Source: Amphimedon queenslandica
Lineage: Eukaryota > Porifera > Demospongiae > Haplosclerida > Niphatidae
Assembly (NCBI RefSeq): GCF_000090795.2
Contig: NW_003546418.1
Location: 2,537-27,036 of the forward strand
Direction: 5' to 3'
DNA length: 24,500 bases
Shown here one piece after another: positions 1 through 10,573 of the stretch. Position numbers and translations under genes: made by a program. The notes beneath the pieces were generated by a model. It was given only the letters and a program-made list of their open reading frames with translations. It did no database searches and had not been told where the DNA came from. Each line of letters begins with the position of its first letter. The stretch's first letter is position 1.

Positions 1-3000
1 TGAATAAATACTCAATACAAGATGCTGGAGACATGATATTAGCTTATCAGACACACTTGGATGAATTCTGCGAGAACAAATTAACAATGTTTTGTGATCA
101 TCCACTTAAGAGATTATCTTCTTCTCTTCTCACTTGTGAGACGATCAAGTTTGTTCTGAAATGGAATCCAAGTGAGCATTCTCTCTCCAGTATCAGAGCC
201 CTCCTATGGAAAACGTTCAAGGATAATCAAGTGGAGGTGGTAGTGATCAAGGAAGGGAACTCCATCATTGTTACTTGTTATGCTCCTCATTATCTAATGG
301 AGAGTTTACTAGTGACAGCTAGAGATAATGTTGATATGCTAAAGGAGATGGGATTGATTAGTTTAACTATTGGTTACTATACTGTGTATGATGAACATGC
401 AATTGATGAGGTTAGTGAATGTATGTGTATATAAATTAATAGTATACTTTAATATTTGATAGGAGGTGAAGAGTCTAATGAAGAAACTGGAGATGGTAGA
501 GAGTGAAAGAGATGATTTACTTGAGGAGAATGCTAAATTGAAGGGCACAATAGACACATTAGGTATATACTAATTATTACTCATAAATATTAATAATTTA
601 AAGGTCAAGGCAAAGAAGTTGACGAAAGCAATAAGTCATCAATACAATCATCAGGTAAAATGACACTTATGTTTCAGACATGATATTTATAATAAATATT
701 GTTCTGCACATGAATTCTGGATAAATTCATCATGATTCATGAAGTTGAATTTTGTTCATAATACTTTATTGCATTAGATTTTGATAAGGAAGACAGTAAA
801 AAAAAGCTGACAAAAGCAATGCAAATGGAAATAGATCATTTACGGTCAACTCTTCACAGCAAAACAAGTATATGTACACCCATATTTATTACTGTAAAAT
901 GACAATACAGTACAGCTGTGTTATTTCTTGTAGTTCAATTGGTTATGGTACGAATTTTTACATGTACTGTATAGGGGTTTTATTTCACTGGAAATAATTT
1001 TTGCTAATTTTGCATTTTCATTAAAATAATTTGCATAATTAAATTGCACAAAGAAAAATGGCCGCAGAAGGTAAGATTTGTGAAAATTTATACTAACAAA
1101 TGGAAAATCTCAACAAATTCGTGAAATTTTATACTAATAAATAAAACCCCTATATGGTATATTGCTAGTATGAATCCTTCAAATTGTTACTTGTAGCACA
1201 TATATACTAACTATAATGGTATGATGTTAATTCTAATTGATTACTTTTCTGCAAGTACCTAGTAGATGAAGTTTTGCAGTGAGTTTATATTTTCTAGCTT
1301 GTAATTCTTGAAAAATGCAATTTTGCAAATATCTTATTGTTCTTTCATTTATTTGTGCTAATGAAAACACACAATTTAATTCTGCAAAGCATTACTAGAT
1401 CTAGTTAATGCCGGCAAGGGTGCATCAACAGCTCATGCACCAGCAAAATTAAATTCACACTTTATTAGTACAATATCACAAAATATAAAAGCCCTACAAA
1501 TTGCATAGTATTTTGAAGCATGAGTGTTTTAGGGAGATGATTAAAGTCATTCATGATTTGTTGGTAGAGTAGCTAAAACATGTTAGATCATCACAGCTCA
1601 TCTTTCAAGATTTTCATTTTTAATGATATAAAATTTTGCTAAAATTAATTATATAAAAATTAATATTATTGATTATGAACTGTAAATGAAGCATTTCCTT
1701 AGATAATAATAATGACTATTATTTTGATAGGAATAGAAGGAATATTAAATGAAAGAGAAAAGGAGATTGAAATGTTACAGGAAAAGATATCATTATTGAA
1801 TGTACAACAACTGAAAGAAACTTCAGTTACTCTTAGTATGTATTACATTATTATTAACATAATGACTAGTACTGGTATATTAGGAAAGGATCAGTCTACA
1901 CAATCAATAGATCCACCAAAAGGACCAGTGTATGTAGCTAAGTATGACTATGAGCAAAGGGAAGCTACTCAACTTTCATTCAAGGAAGGAGAGAAACTTG
2001 AGATCAAGGAAGAGCATACTGATGGATGGTGGCTAGCAAGATCTTTGGATACTGAGCAAGAGGGGAGTGTTCATATTGATCATATTAAAAAAGATGAAGA
2101 AAGTGAACTGTCCACATTGGAATCACTTGAACTATTTTATTATGCAATGACAGAAAATGTTGACATACCTAAAATCAAGGAAATTAAGACAAGCAGCAAC
2201 GTTGAGAGAGCAAGTCTCTTTTTATCATTAATTAAACAAAATTCAGTTCTGCTAAATCAACTTAGAGAAAAAGAACGTGGTAAGGTATAATACTGTTTGG
2301 ATTATATAAATTTTTCAATGTTGATGAAGGAAAGCATGTCTATTTTAATGCCAACAGCTTGATTGGTGTGAGTATGTGTGTATATTGCCATGTATTATAA
2401 AACTCTGAGAGATAAAGTTAGAAAAATCTTTTTTAAATTCTGCAATATTTTGCATGCTAATTTTCAGGAAAATAGTTAATTTAATTTAAAATTAATGGAT
2501 CAAGCAGCATATTAGAATTTGTTGAAATTTAATTTTCATTTTAATTTAGAGATTATTATAGTTTTTTGGGAATGAGCATGCATAGCCAAATAGATTTACT
2601 GAAAAGATTTGCAAGAAATATCAAGTAGTAAAATTATGCATTTAATTAATCCTTATGAAAATTAAGCTAAAAATTTATTTTGTTATTTAGTAAGTATGTT
2701 AAATTTTATTGTATAACTCAATTTATTTATAACTTTTTGTGTATTCAGAAAAAACTAAAGCAATTAGGTGGTATGATGATGGTGTTCAACTGACCTCTCC
2801 ATCGTTAATACAATGTCAAGAAGTAATTTCTCTATTAACATACAAACATATGAACATCAGCATCATCAAATCATCTCCTGACATTGTGCTTAACCTGTTG
2901 CCAGTTGTATTACAAAATGAAAAGGTGACGTACTTCAAAATACAAGACACTCAGCTAACACAGGACTGCATCTCATCGTTATGTAACTTACTGGCTAATA

Positions 3001-3359
3001 ATAAATCATTATTAGCTTTACATCTTACTAACTGTTCCATTGATGACAAAGCAGTTGCTGATGTTACAAGTGTGCTAAAAACACACAATGACACACTTAA
3101 AAGGTTATCCTTTTTTAATAACCCTCTTATTAGTTCTTTTAGTGCTCAGTCTCTTTCTGAACTAATTACCAATAATTCAACAATAACTGAACTATCAATA
3201 AGAGGCACTTCAATATCATCTGATGGAATATTACTAATTCTTTCACTATTATTAATTAATGAGAATATAATAAAGTTCTATCTAGATATGAAACACAAAG
3301 ATGCATGTATAGAATACCATGATTATAATATTATAAAAGATAGATTAATATTTGTATAA
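1..3359 (+). CDS. SH3-LRR coiled-coil protein, spliced, 5'-partial
   Basis: I read seven exons: 1-410, 463-562, 604-654, 778-867, 1731-1835, 1884-2279 and 2749-3359. All introns are GT-AG. The first is phase 0 and the rest phase 1, and the reading frame is continuous through every join. The frame is open to the left edge, so the true start lies outside the window; at least 586 residues are encoded. Exon 1 is an unidentified globular module rich in strands. Exons 2-5 are charged and heptad-like (for example SLMKKLEMVESERDDLLEEN), suggesting a coiled coil. Exon 6 (about 1919-2092) carries an SH3 domain with YVAKYDY, an acidic loop and GWW. The usual G-x-x-P-x-N-Y end is replaced by GSVHIDHI, so proline-peptide binding is doubtful. 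The last exon has leucine-rich repeats of the ribonuclease-inhibitor/NLR type. It looks like a cytoplasmic adaptor, but its function is unknown. Confidence 0.75.
868..1730 (+). other. Large intron of the SH3-LRR gene
   Basis: This 863-base GT-AG intron (donor GTATATG, acceptor TTGATAG) is far longer than the gene's other introns, most of which are 41-123 bases. It is AT-rich, has no convincing exon, and holds the inverted-repeat element at 965-1159, which explains part of its size. Confidence 0.6.
965..1159. mobile_element. Small MITE-like element with 16-bp perfect inverted ends
   Basis: TATAGGGGTTTTATTT at 970-985 recurs as its exact reverse complement at 1139-1154, and the match extends imperfectly for about five bases outward on each side. 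The interior (about 150 bases) is AT-rich with no ORF. Short, non-coding and bounded by inverted ends, it fits a non-autonomous DNA transposon. I did not identify a clear target duplication. It lies inside an intron of the SH3-LRR gene. Confidence 0.5.
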
Positions 3360-4030
3360 TTAATGATATTGTTTTATTTAATTTAAACATAAAAAAATAA
3401 TTATAAAAGTGATTTATGATAACTAAAGAGGAGAAAAAAACAGAGTTATAAAACATTGTTAACTTTATGATTGAGTTTTAGCAAGTGGTGAAAACAAAGA
3501 TCTGGAGAGAAACTACAATGATAATAATAGTATTTATATTGAAGGAAATAATAGTGTAGCCTCTATAATAAGGACACCTTATAGTACATGTAATTATATG
3601 CACATACTTTCATATCAATTTGTCCAGTAGTTCATATTCATAATATGTAACATTAAAATCAGAATCACAAGGTAACTGTAGATAAATGAATAAATAAATA
3701 AAATAATTAACTTTGAATACATGAAAATATTATACTGTATAAGACCATAATTCAGAAACTTTTAGTCTGAATCATCTCAAAGTTTCTACAAAAAGAGATA
3801 TCAATATGCATCAGAAAATGGAAAAAAGATTGGAGGTGATTTTGGAGCTATTTTTTGGAAAAAAAGCATAGGCTATAGTACCAGGTATTTTTCAGAAATT
3901 AGCCAATTTTAAAAATGACCATAACTCAAAAACTTTCAGTCAGAATTACTGCAAACTTTCTACACAGTACACAGCAAAAGGACTTCAATGGAAACTCTTT
4001 CATGAATTCATCATTATTGTAATCTTTTAG
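3360..4030. other. Intergenic stretch with a diverged direct repeat
   Basis: No gene is recognised. About 53 bases at 3743-3795 recur diverged at 3917-3969 in the same orientation (GACCATAA-t/c-TCA-g/a-AAACTTT). An open stretch at about 3481-3585, flanked by possible splice signals, could be an orphan exon, but nothing identifies it. Confidence 0.4.
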
Positions 4031-4361
4031 TAGTGGATCCATTACCTGATATATTTACTGACATCAATGTCTGTTTCTATGGAATTGATGAGAGCACCAG
4101 ACTCACTCTATCCCGTTATATAATAGCATATCCTAATTCTACATGAAGACTTAATGTTATATTAATAATGATGTATATATTTCTAAATTAACTTATCCTT
4201 ACTTATAATGGTGATGTAGAGGAGGCCCTCACTGATAAAACAACACACATTATTGTTCTTGGCTTGGAGGGAATTACCATTCACACAAGGTCACAGTAGT
4301 CTCATTGAAATGGTTGGAAGACAGTTTACATGAAAGACATCTTTTAAAAACTGATAAATAC
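4031..4361 (+). pseudogene. BRCT-domain gene remnant (XRCC1/LIG3-like type)
   Basis: Three adjacent pieces read as consecutive parts of one BRCT domain. Piece 1, 4031-4143 after an acceptor-like TTTTAG, gives LPDIFTDINVCFYG then LSRYIIAYP. Piece 2, 4207-4263, gives NGDVEEALTDKTTHIIVLG. Piece 3, 4272-4361, gives VVSLKWLEDSLHERHLL. The order and motifs (LPD-x-F, RY-x-x-A-x-NGD, TH-hydrophobic, W-x-x-DS) follow the BRCT fold, and piece 1 resembles the C-terminal BRCTs of XRCC1 and DNA ligase III. A stop (TGA, 4144-4146) and about 60 bases separate pieces 1 and 2, with no proper GT-AG intron. Pieces 2 and 3 are in different frames. I therefore read this as a decayed fragment. An unusual splicing pattern remains possible. 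Confidence 0.5.
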
Positions 4362-4454
4362 ATCATTTATATAATTCAGTATTTTTTTAAATGTGTGGCT
4401 AAAATAGCATTAAACTTTGAATGTTTCCTGTGTAGATTTTATGGTCATTTTACT

Positions 4455-4585
4455 TGTAGGTGGAGCTTGTGGTTTTACATGTATTTTGCAACCATAGATT
4501 GCAACAGCATTGGCGGCGCGCTGGTAGATCTAATAATTGACTGCATCTTTTCATTTCTTTATTTTACAACAGTTGTCCTTTAAGG
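4455..4585 (+). repeat. Dispersed repeat shared with 15340-15440
   Basis: The run TAGGTGG-a/t-GCTTGTGG, then TTTTGCAAC, GTAGATCT, and TTATnTTACAACAGTTGT occurs in the same order and strand at 15340-15440. The 4455 copy has about 30 extra bases, including a small GC-rich patch (GGCGGCGCGC). The 92-codon ORF over it has no recognisable domain and is probably chance. Confidence 0.45.
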
Positions 4586-5560
4586 TAAGTCTATAATGAT
4601 TTATTTTAATCATGCTATAATTAATAGATCTATTACTATTAGATCTAGTCTAGTTTACAAGATTTCTCATCGTCAACAGCAAGCCGTCTGAACTGAACTC
4701 AGTTTCAATCACTAACCACAGATTATCTGTACCGGCACTGAATACTCAAAATGTGAGTTCAATTTACACTATAGCATAATTCTATGTTCTGATCAATAAT
4801 AGGCTATTAGGATTAGACCAGTAGCATGATCAAATTTAGTCAAAATAGACCACCTTTGTACTATACTAGTGAAAACAGAATCCATTTATAATAGTCATAA
4901 TTATCATTAGTTATCATCTTCACACCCTGACTATCCTTCCGTAGAGCATTACCTCATCTTGTTATTGGTAACAGTTGTCAGGATTCACTTAGTAAACACT
5001 GTAATTGTAGCTACATATAGCCTATATAGTATTGCTGTCACTATTTGACATTAGTGAACCGGGCCACATCATGGTACCATTATACTGGCTCATGCTTTTG
5101 TTTAATATTTCACCGTGAAAATAAACCGGCATACAGTATACATGTATTATGTTTGTGAAAGTTGTTCTTGTTAAATCATTGATTTTGCATGTAAAATCTA
5201 CGGTCAATAGATGTATCTTCAAAATTGTGATTGTTATGTCAAAAAGGGGCCAGCTTAAATTTAGACCCAATGACCAACAAACTGAGAGCTAGCTGAGTTA
5301 CGTTACTGCATTAGCATTTGGTATAATTTTACATATTAAAACATAAATTTGCAAGTATAGCACAATTTTTAGTTTGTATAAATTATTGATAACATTAGTT
5401 ATTGTTTTATTATTGTTAACAAGAATTACAAAAATTGATTTTGTTATTGTCATTGATTGCAACATAAGTAGGTAAGCCATGCTTGTCACAAGTGATCCCC
5501 AACCTTTTGAATGAGTATTTTAGTAAAATATTAACATAAAAAGAACAGTAGTATTATGAA
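4586..5560. other. Intergenic, no gene recognised
   Basis: AT-rich DNA. The ORFs here are short (82 codons or fewer), of low complexity and without domain motifs. An open segment at about 4682-4756 ending before GTGAGT could pass for an exon but matches nothing I know. I annotate no gene here. Confidence 0.5.
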
Positions 5561-5566
5561 CAGGGA

Positions 5567-5880
5567 CAGGTATATGTTTTACCAAAACAATCAAGGAAAT
5601 AATCAGTAATGAACATACATGGAGCAAAGGGACGAATGGTTAGAGGTATAGAAGGGTAACATGGGTAATCAAGGTAACACCATGACAGGGGTAATGAGGG
5701 TGACAATGGTAACAAGGGTGAAAGTGGTAATGAGGTATTAAGGGTGGGCTCATTACCCTTGTCGCCTCGTTATCCCTGTTTCCTCTGTTACCCTTTTCAC
5801 CTCTGTCCCTATTACCTCACACACTGATCCCTTTGTTTTTTACTGCTTATTTCCTTAATCCACTTGGTAAAGCCTGACCT
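5567..5880. repeat. Long snap-back inverted repeat with a GGGTAAC/GGTAAT minisatellite core
   Basis: The left half is purine-rich with many GGGTAAC/GGTAAT/AGGGTGA units. The right half is its reverse complement (ATTACC, GTTACCC, CACCT), folding about a centre near 5745. Outer arms also pair: the left has TTTTACC then AAGGAAATAATCAGTAA then CAAAGGGA, and the right arm reverse-complemented has CTTTACC then AAGGAAATAAGCAGTAA then CAAAGGGA. About 314 bases with no ORF. It is a foldback/MITE-type element whose middle has expanded as a minisatellite. Confidence 0.6.
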
Positions 5881-6276
5881 TACATCTATATTTCACAGTT
5901 CATTATGTTACTATACTGTTTAACTCAATTAATGATAATCATATCAGTATGTGGTTCACATAGCAGCACTAAATAGTAAAATGATACAGGTTATGTAGCT
6001 TCAATTGCAATGATACTAAGCAAGTTCTGTTACTCTGTGCTGAACAATTGTAACTGTTACTGTAACAAGTATATGATTTAATTCAGTTATAAACTTGTAA
6101 TCTCAGTTATACCTTGTTATATGCATGCTTGAATGATATCGTAGACAGTTCTCATAATGATTCTTGGTAAATATTCAGTACTAGTTCAATTACACATTCA
6201 TACACTTAAGGCATATACTCTTTATCATTATAGTGACTGGATAAAGGCTGTAAATCACTAAAATAATAATTAAAAG
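5881..6276. other. Upstream region of the NLR gene
   Basis: No ORF or repeat stands out. This stretch should hold the promoter and 5' UTR of the NLR gene, but I see no TATA box or initiator that I can defend. Confidence 0.35.
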
Positions 6277-9200
6277 ATGATTGATGTCTCACAATGGAGA
6301 GCAAGTATTGGACTGTGGAACTACTGTCAAGCTGCCTCCAGTAGACCAGCTAATGGCCGCCACTCTCACTCATTCAAAGCTACAGTAGACAGCAAGTCAG
6401 GCAGTACTACATCAGGAGAGAAGACATCTAAACTGCCACCAGCTCTGTCTCTTATTGTTTCTCTTTTTTTATTTTTATTAAGATACATGAAGCTCAATTT
6501 TATTCCTCCAACTGGTAAACAAACTAACAGTATATTTAATTTTATCATACAGTGTATTTACAATAGGTATAGTTACTGTTACTGTTATGATCCACTGCCT
6601 CCAGTCATTAGTCTTGTTTATAGCTACAATTGGCAGTAGCTCTGACCTAATCTACTATTTGGTTTTACTTCTCCTCCTCCTCTTATCAGGAGATGTTGAA
6701 CTCAATCCTGGTCCTATAACAGGTAAACAAACAATTAAAACAACACTCATTTACTGATACACTACTGCAGGTAATCCAAAGGATATATTAAGGAATCATT
6801 CTGTTAAACTCACTGATGCTATTACTACTAACCTTTACAGAGTAACTGATGCACTGTATGCTGAAGGACTGATACCACTGGATACTAAAAGGGACATGTA
6901 CTCATTAACAGGAGATAATGAATCAAGGAAAACTGGGAAATTACTCATTACTTTACAAGCAACACTTGAATCATCTCTTAATCCAGAGCAATATCTTTTT
7001 GAAATATGTCATGTATTAATAAACCGACAACATCGTACACTAACGGATATTGCTATCTCTATTTTACAACATTTAGGTGAGTGTGAGTACATTATCAGTG
7101 ATCAATATAGTCATTGTATCTCAATACGTTAGGTCAGTCTATACCTGATAATGTCACATCCATTAGTTCAATACCTGATGATGTTCAAGGATATGCTGAC
7201 AATATGAGACAACACTACAAACACCAACCTATTGTTGCTACAGACTGGCCACCAAGAATTGGAAAAGATTTTTTTGGAAGGCTAGCACTAGTAGAAAAAC
7301 AAGACTCTAGCACACAAGCAGAATCAGCTTGGCATATGCTAAGAGGACAAGTTGATAAAACGGTTAAACTGACTGAAAACAAAGAGATAAGTCTCGAAGA
7401 TGTTCTTCAACCCACAGATAGTTCTAATTCATCTCTCAGAGTAGTAATAGATGGTCCTCCTGGTATTGGTAAAACAACACTCTGTCGTAAACTGTTGAAC
7501 ATGTGGTCAAATGGAACACTTGTACACCAACAGTATGACTTGGTACTTTACTGTCCTTTAAGGAATAGCAAAATAGCTACAGCTACTACACTAACTGACC
7601 TGTTTGTGCGTCGGCGTTATGAAGTTCCAATGGTAACTGAATGGTTTGAGAAGAGGAATGGAGAAGGATTACTAATAGTCTTTGATGGTTGGGATGAACT
7701 AAGTGAACAACTCAGACAGTCTTCATTAGTTGCTAGTATCATTTGTAAAGATGAATTAGACCAATGTTCAGTAATAGTCACCTCTCGTAGCTATGCCTCC
7801 TCTTCACTTTTGAAATTGGATACTCTTAGTAGACATGTTCAGGTCATTGGGTTTTCTAAGGATGAAATATCAACAGTAATCATACAAACACTTCAAAAAG
7901 ATACAAAACTAGCACAAGAACTAATTGATAAGAAAAGAGAAGATGATAAGGTTGACAAGACTTTGACAGCTACTCAAAGCAGTAAGGACTCACAATTAGC
8001 AGTGAAACTCATTAATGATCTTAAAGTACGAAATGATGTCCAATCATTGTGTTATGTACCACTAGTCTGTTCCATGGTTATCTTAGTTTATTGTAAAGAA
8101 GGAGGACGCTTACCAACAACACTCACTCAACTGTATGAGAACTTTATCCTACAAACTATCAGAAGACATGTTAAAAGACATAACATTAACCCACTTATTT
8201 TAGGTAGTCTTTCTTCACTGCCATCACAATTAGTAAAACCTTTACAAGAGATGTGTCATTTAGCTTATACAAAACTTGTTAATACATCAATGGTATTTCC
8301 TTCAGATCAACTACTGTCACTACATGAGGCAGTTAAAGAAGAATATCTTGGATTGATGACAACATTCATAGAATATGATGAAGAGAAGTATCAATTCCTT
8401 CACTTGAGTATACAGGAATTTCTAGCTGCATGGTGGATAGCTAAGCATGAGAAGAAGACAGAGGAAGTGTTTAAGAATCACTTTGATGATGATCACTTTC
8501 GAATGTGTCTGAGATTTGTGGCAGGTCTAACTCACCTTGAACATGAGAGCTATCAACAGTATTTTAATATACAACAACTTGACTTACAGTGTAAAAGGAA
8601 ACCATTGTTTGGATTTGAGACTTATCATCTCTCCTACTTCTATCAGAATCCTGAGATTACACGTTATTATCATAGCAATGCTGATGATTATGATAATAGA
8701 CTATTTTGTATCTACATTCTCCTTCTTCTTGTCCAACTCCTGTATGAATCACAGAACATAGCATTATGTCGAGTATTGTCACAATCTGTGAACAACCACT
8801 CACTGTGTCTGGATACTAGTATGAATAGACAATACCTATCATTGTTTGACTGGTTATGTCTCAGTTATTGTATCAAAAATTCTGACATAACTTGGAATCA
8901 CTTGCACCTGGGGCAGGTATTCAACCAGCAACTATCAGTCTTCACTGCTGGACTAACCAATAACTCACAGACCCAGTGTAAGAGACTGAATTTAGAGTTG
9001 TATAATTCCACTGATGAATCAATACACATATTATTATTGCAACCATCACTTCTCAACAATATTCAGGAGTGCTACTGTGAATTATCTGAAGGTCTAAATA
9101 AAAAAAGTCAATATTTGCCCTGTATTGTATTGTTACAGTTCCTTAATCTTCCTCAATTGAAGATACTACACTTAAGCGGAATGAAAAATCCTACTATACC

Positions 9201-10414
9201 AATAGTTGACAGTACATACTACGCTGATAAGTGCACTGAACTTGAGAGATGTATAGCAACAAATTCAATGCTGCAAGAAATAAAGTTCAGTTATAAAGGA
9301 ATGAATGAAGTAACAAGCATCTTAAAAGGAATGATAAGAAACAAAATAATAACATCATTAACACTAGATGGTACTCTTCCTCCTCTACCTGATGGATTAA
9401 TAGAGCAGTTACTAAAGGACAACAACACATTACAAGCTCTTTCACTAAAATTTCCTGATGATCTCGTGCCATCATTACTAAATATAGTAGAGGTGAACAC
9501 ACCACTGACTGCTCTAGAAATAACAAAGGACTCAGAGGAGTTAAATGCACTCAGTGCACTGATGACATTGATAAATCTACTTCTTTCACATTTCAAGGAG
9601 TTACAGTGTCTGATACTACATGCACCATTCTTACCACATCTTCTCTCTCATTTAAGTCTACGTGTACTTACACTATCAATATATACACCTGAAATGGCTA
9701 TTGAACTATTTACTATTCTACAAGCTAATGCTACACTAGAAGCTCTGACTGCATGTGGAGGTATTAGATGAAGAGGCAGTATATACCACCAGTATGGGTA
9801 CTAGTCTGCAAGACATGCTAACACAAAACCAAACTCTGAAGTACCTTGAGATTAATGAGGGTGATGTAGTTATTTTTGACATTTTCATTCCCAGTTCATT
9901 TCTGTCGTTCATAACTTCTGGTCTCAGGCAAAACACCAGTCTACAGCAGTTGAGAATAACCATTCCACTCAATAAAGAAGTAGGAACTTTTATCAATGCC
10001 ATCTCTCAAAATGACAATCTTAAAGAGCTTAAAATGAACTTCATGCCGGATTTTTCATACAGTAACTGTAGTTGGGAGGATAAACGACAAATAATGACAC
10101 CATTGTTTTATGAACAGGTACTACCTGCTGTTACTAGCATGTTACAGTCACATACAACAATAAAATTATTGTGGATATGGTGTTATCATATTGATACAAA
10201 GTCATTTCATCCTAGCTGGACAGAACTAGTACAGCATTTGTATGAAATTATCTTTATCCATCCATCACTTGAGTATATCAAGATTAAAGCAGAAATATTT
10301 ACACCTCCTCCTGTCCTGGTGAATACTCTTAAAGATAACAGAAAGACATTGATTCATAGACACAGAAAAGAACAACCACACAAACCACTACCAATAGTTG
10401 ATTTTTCGCTTTAA
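6277..10414 (+). CDS. NLR-like NACHT-LRR protein with a 2A-type leader; frameshifted
   Basis: Exons: 6277-6514, 6567-6722, 6771-7076, and 7133 onward, with GT-AG introns (48-56 bases) all in phase 1. ATG 6277 opens the frame. Residues 1-128 form a leader with hydrophobic runs (about 56-69, 81-101, 107-119) ending in the 2A-like GDVELNPG; proline 129 would start the second product. Residues about 132-233 are helical and death-fold/CARD-like. The NACHT domain follows: Walker A GPPGIGKT at 341-348, Walker B FDGWDE at 417-422, and a sensor-like SVIVTSR at 446-452. A winged-helix-type FLHLSIQEFLAAWW lies near 655. Leucine-rich repeats follow. The frame stops at 9769-9771, but LRR-like sequence resumes one frame over and runs to 10414, so one base appears gained (or two lost) within 9749-9768. 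NLRs are cytosolic sensors that oligomerise on nucleotide binding; the ligand is unknown. It is a frameshift allele, an assembly error or a recent pseudogene. Confidence 0.85.
6689..6715 (+). other. 2A-like ribosome-skipping motif GDVELNPGP
   Basis: The codons GGA to CCT spell G121-D-V-E-L-N-P-G-P129, an exact fit to the 2A consensus D-V/I-E-x-N-P-G-P. It is preceded by a leucine-rich helix (YYLVLLLLLLLS), as active 2As require. In known 2As the ribosome fails to form the final Gly-Pro bond, releases the upstream peptide, and continues from proline. Here that gives a 128-residue hydrophobic leader and a separate NLR body. When skipping fails, the leader could act as a signal or membrane anchor on the fused protein. 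Similar leaders are known on sea-urchin NLRs and at ORF starts of some non-LTR retrotransposons. Activity here is inferred. Confidence 0.85.
9749..9768 (+). other. Frameshift point in the NLR LRR region
   Basis: Frame 1 ends at TGA 9769-9771. Frame 2 is closed by TGA at 9746-9748 and open from 9749 to 10414. The overlap 9749-9768 (CTGCATGTGGAGGTATTAGA) must contain the lesion; loss of one G in TGGAGG would make the LRR region continuous. No GT-AG intron of usable length and phase joins the frames. Confidence 0.65.
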
Positions 10415-10573
10415 TTTAATTATTATTGTAGCAAATTTTACGCTATCGTCTATTGTCATTATTCTGAAGTCTCATCATAACTCAGCTAGACAGATAATTA
10501 TCTTTTTACATTACTATTATCAATATTTATAAAAATTATACATGTACTGTAATTGTCAAGAACTATTATAGAT
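10415..10573. other. NLR 3' flank and left edge of the NELF duplication
   Basis: Similarity to the second NELF copy begins near 10475 (CAGCTAGACAGATAATTA) and matches about 15490 onward. The NLR and NELF copy 1 converge here with only 159 bases between their stop codons. Confidence 0.5.

Noticed and set aside
4130..4220. A U12-type intron in the BRCT remnant (ATATCCTAAT near the donor, TATCCTTACT as branch-like)
   Set aside because: The possible acceptors do not restore the BRCT frame, so the resemblance is probably chance.
4305..4583. 92-codon ORF as an independent gene
   Set aside because: Its first 20 residues are the third BRCT piece and the rest is AT-rich and repeat-derived.
9749..9830. 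An intron joining the two NLR frames instead of a frameshift
   Set aside because: Candidate GT-AG pairs give introns of only 32-43 bases or the wrong phase, and the sequence just before and after the overlap reads as one LRR stretch.
9287..10002. Three minus-strand ORFs of 87-101 codons across the NLR exon
   Set aside because: They are antisense shadows of the LRR coding region and have no domain or splice support.
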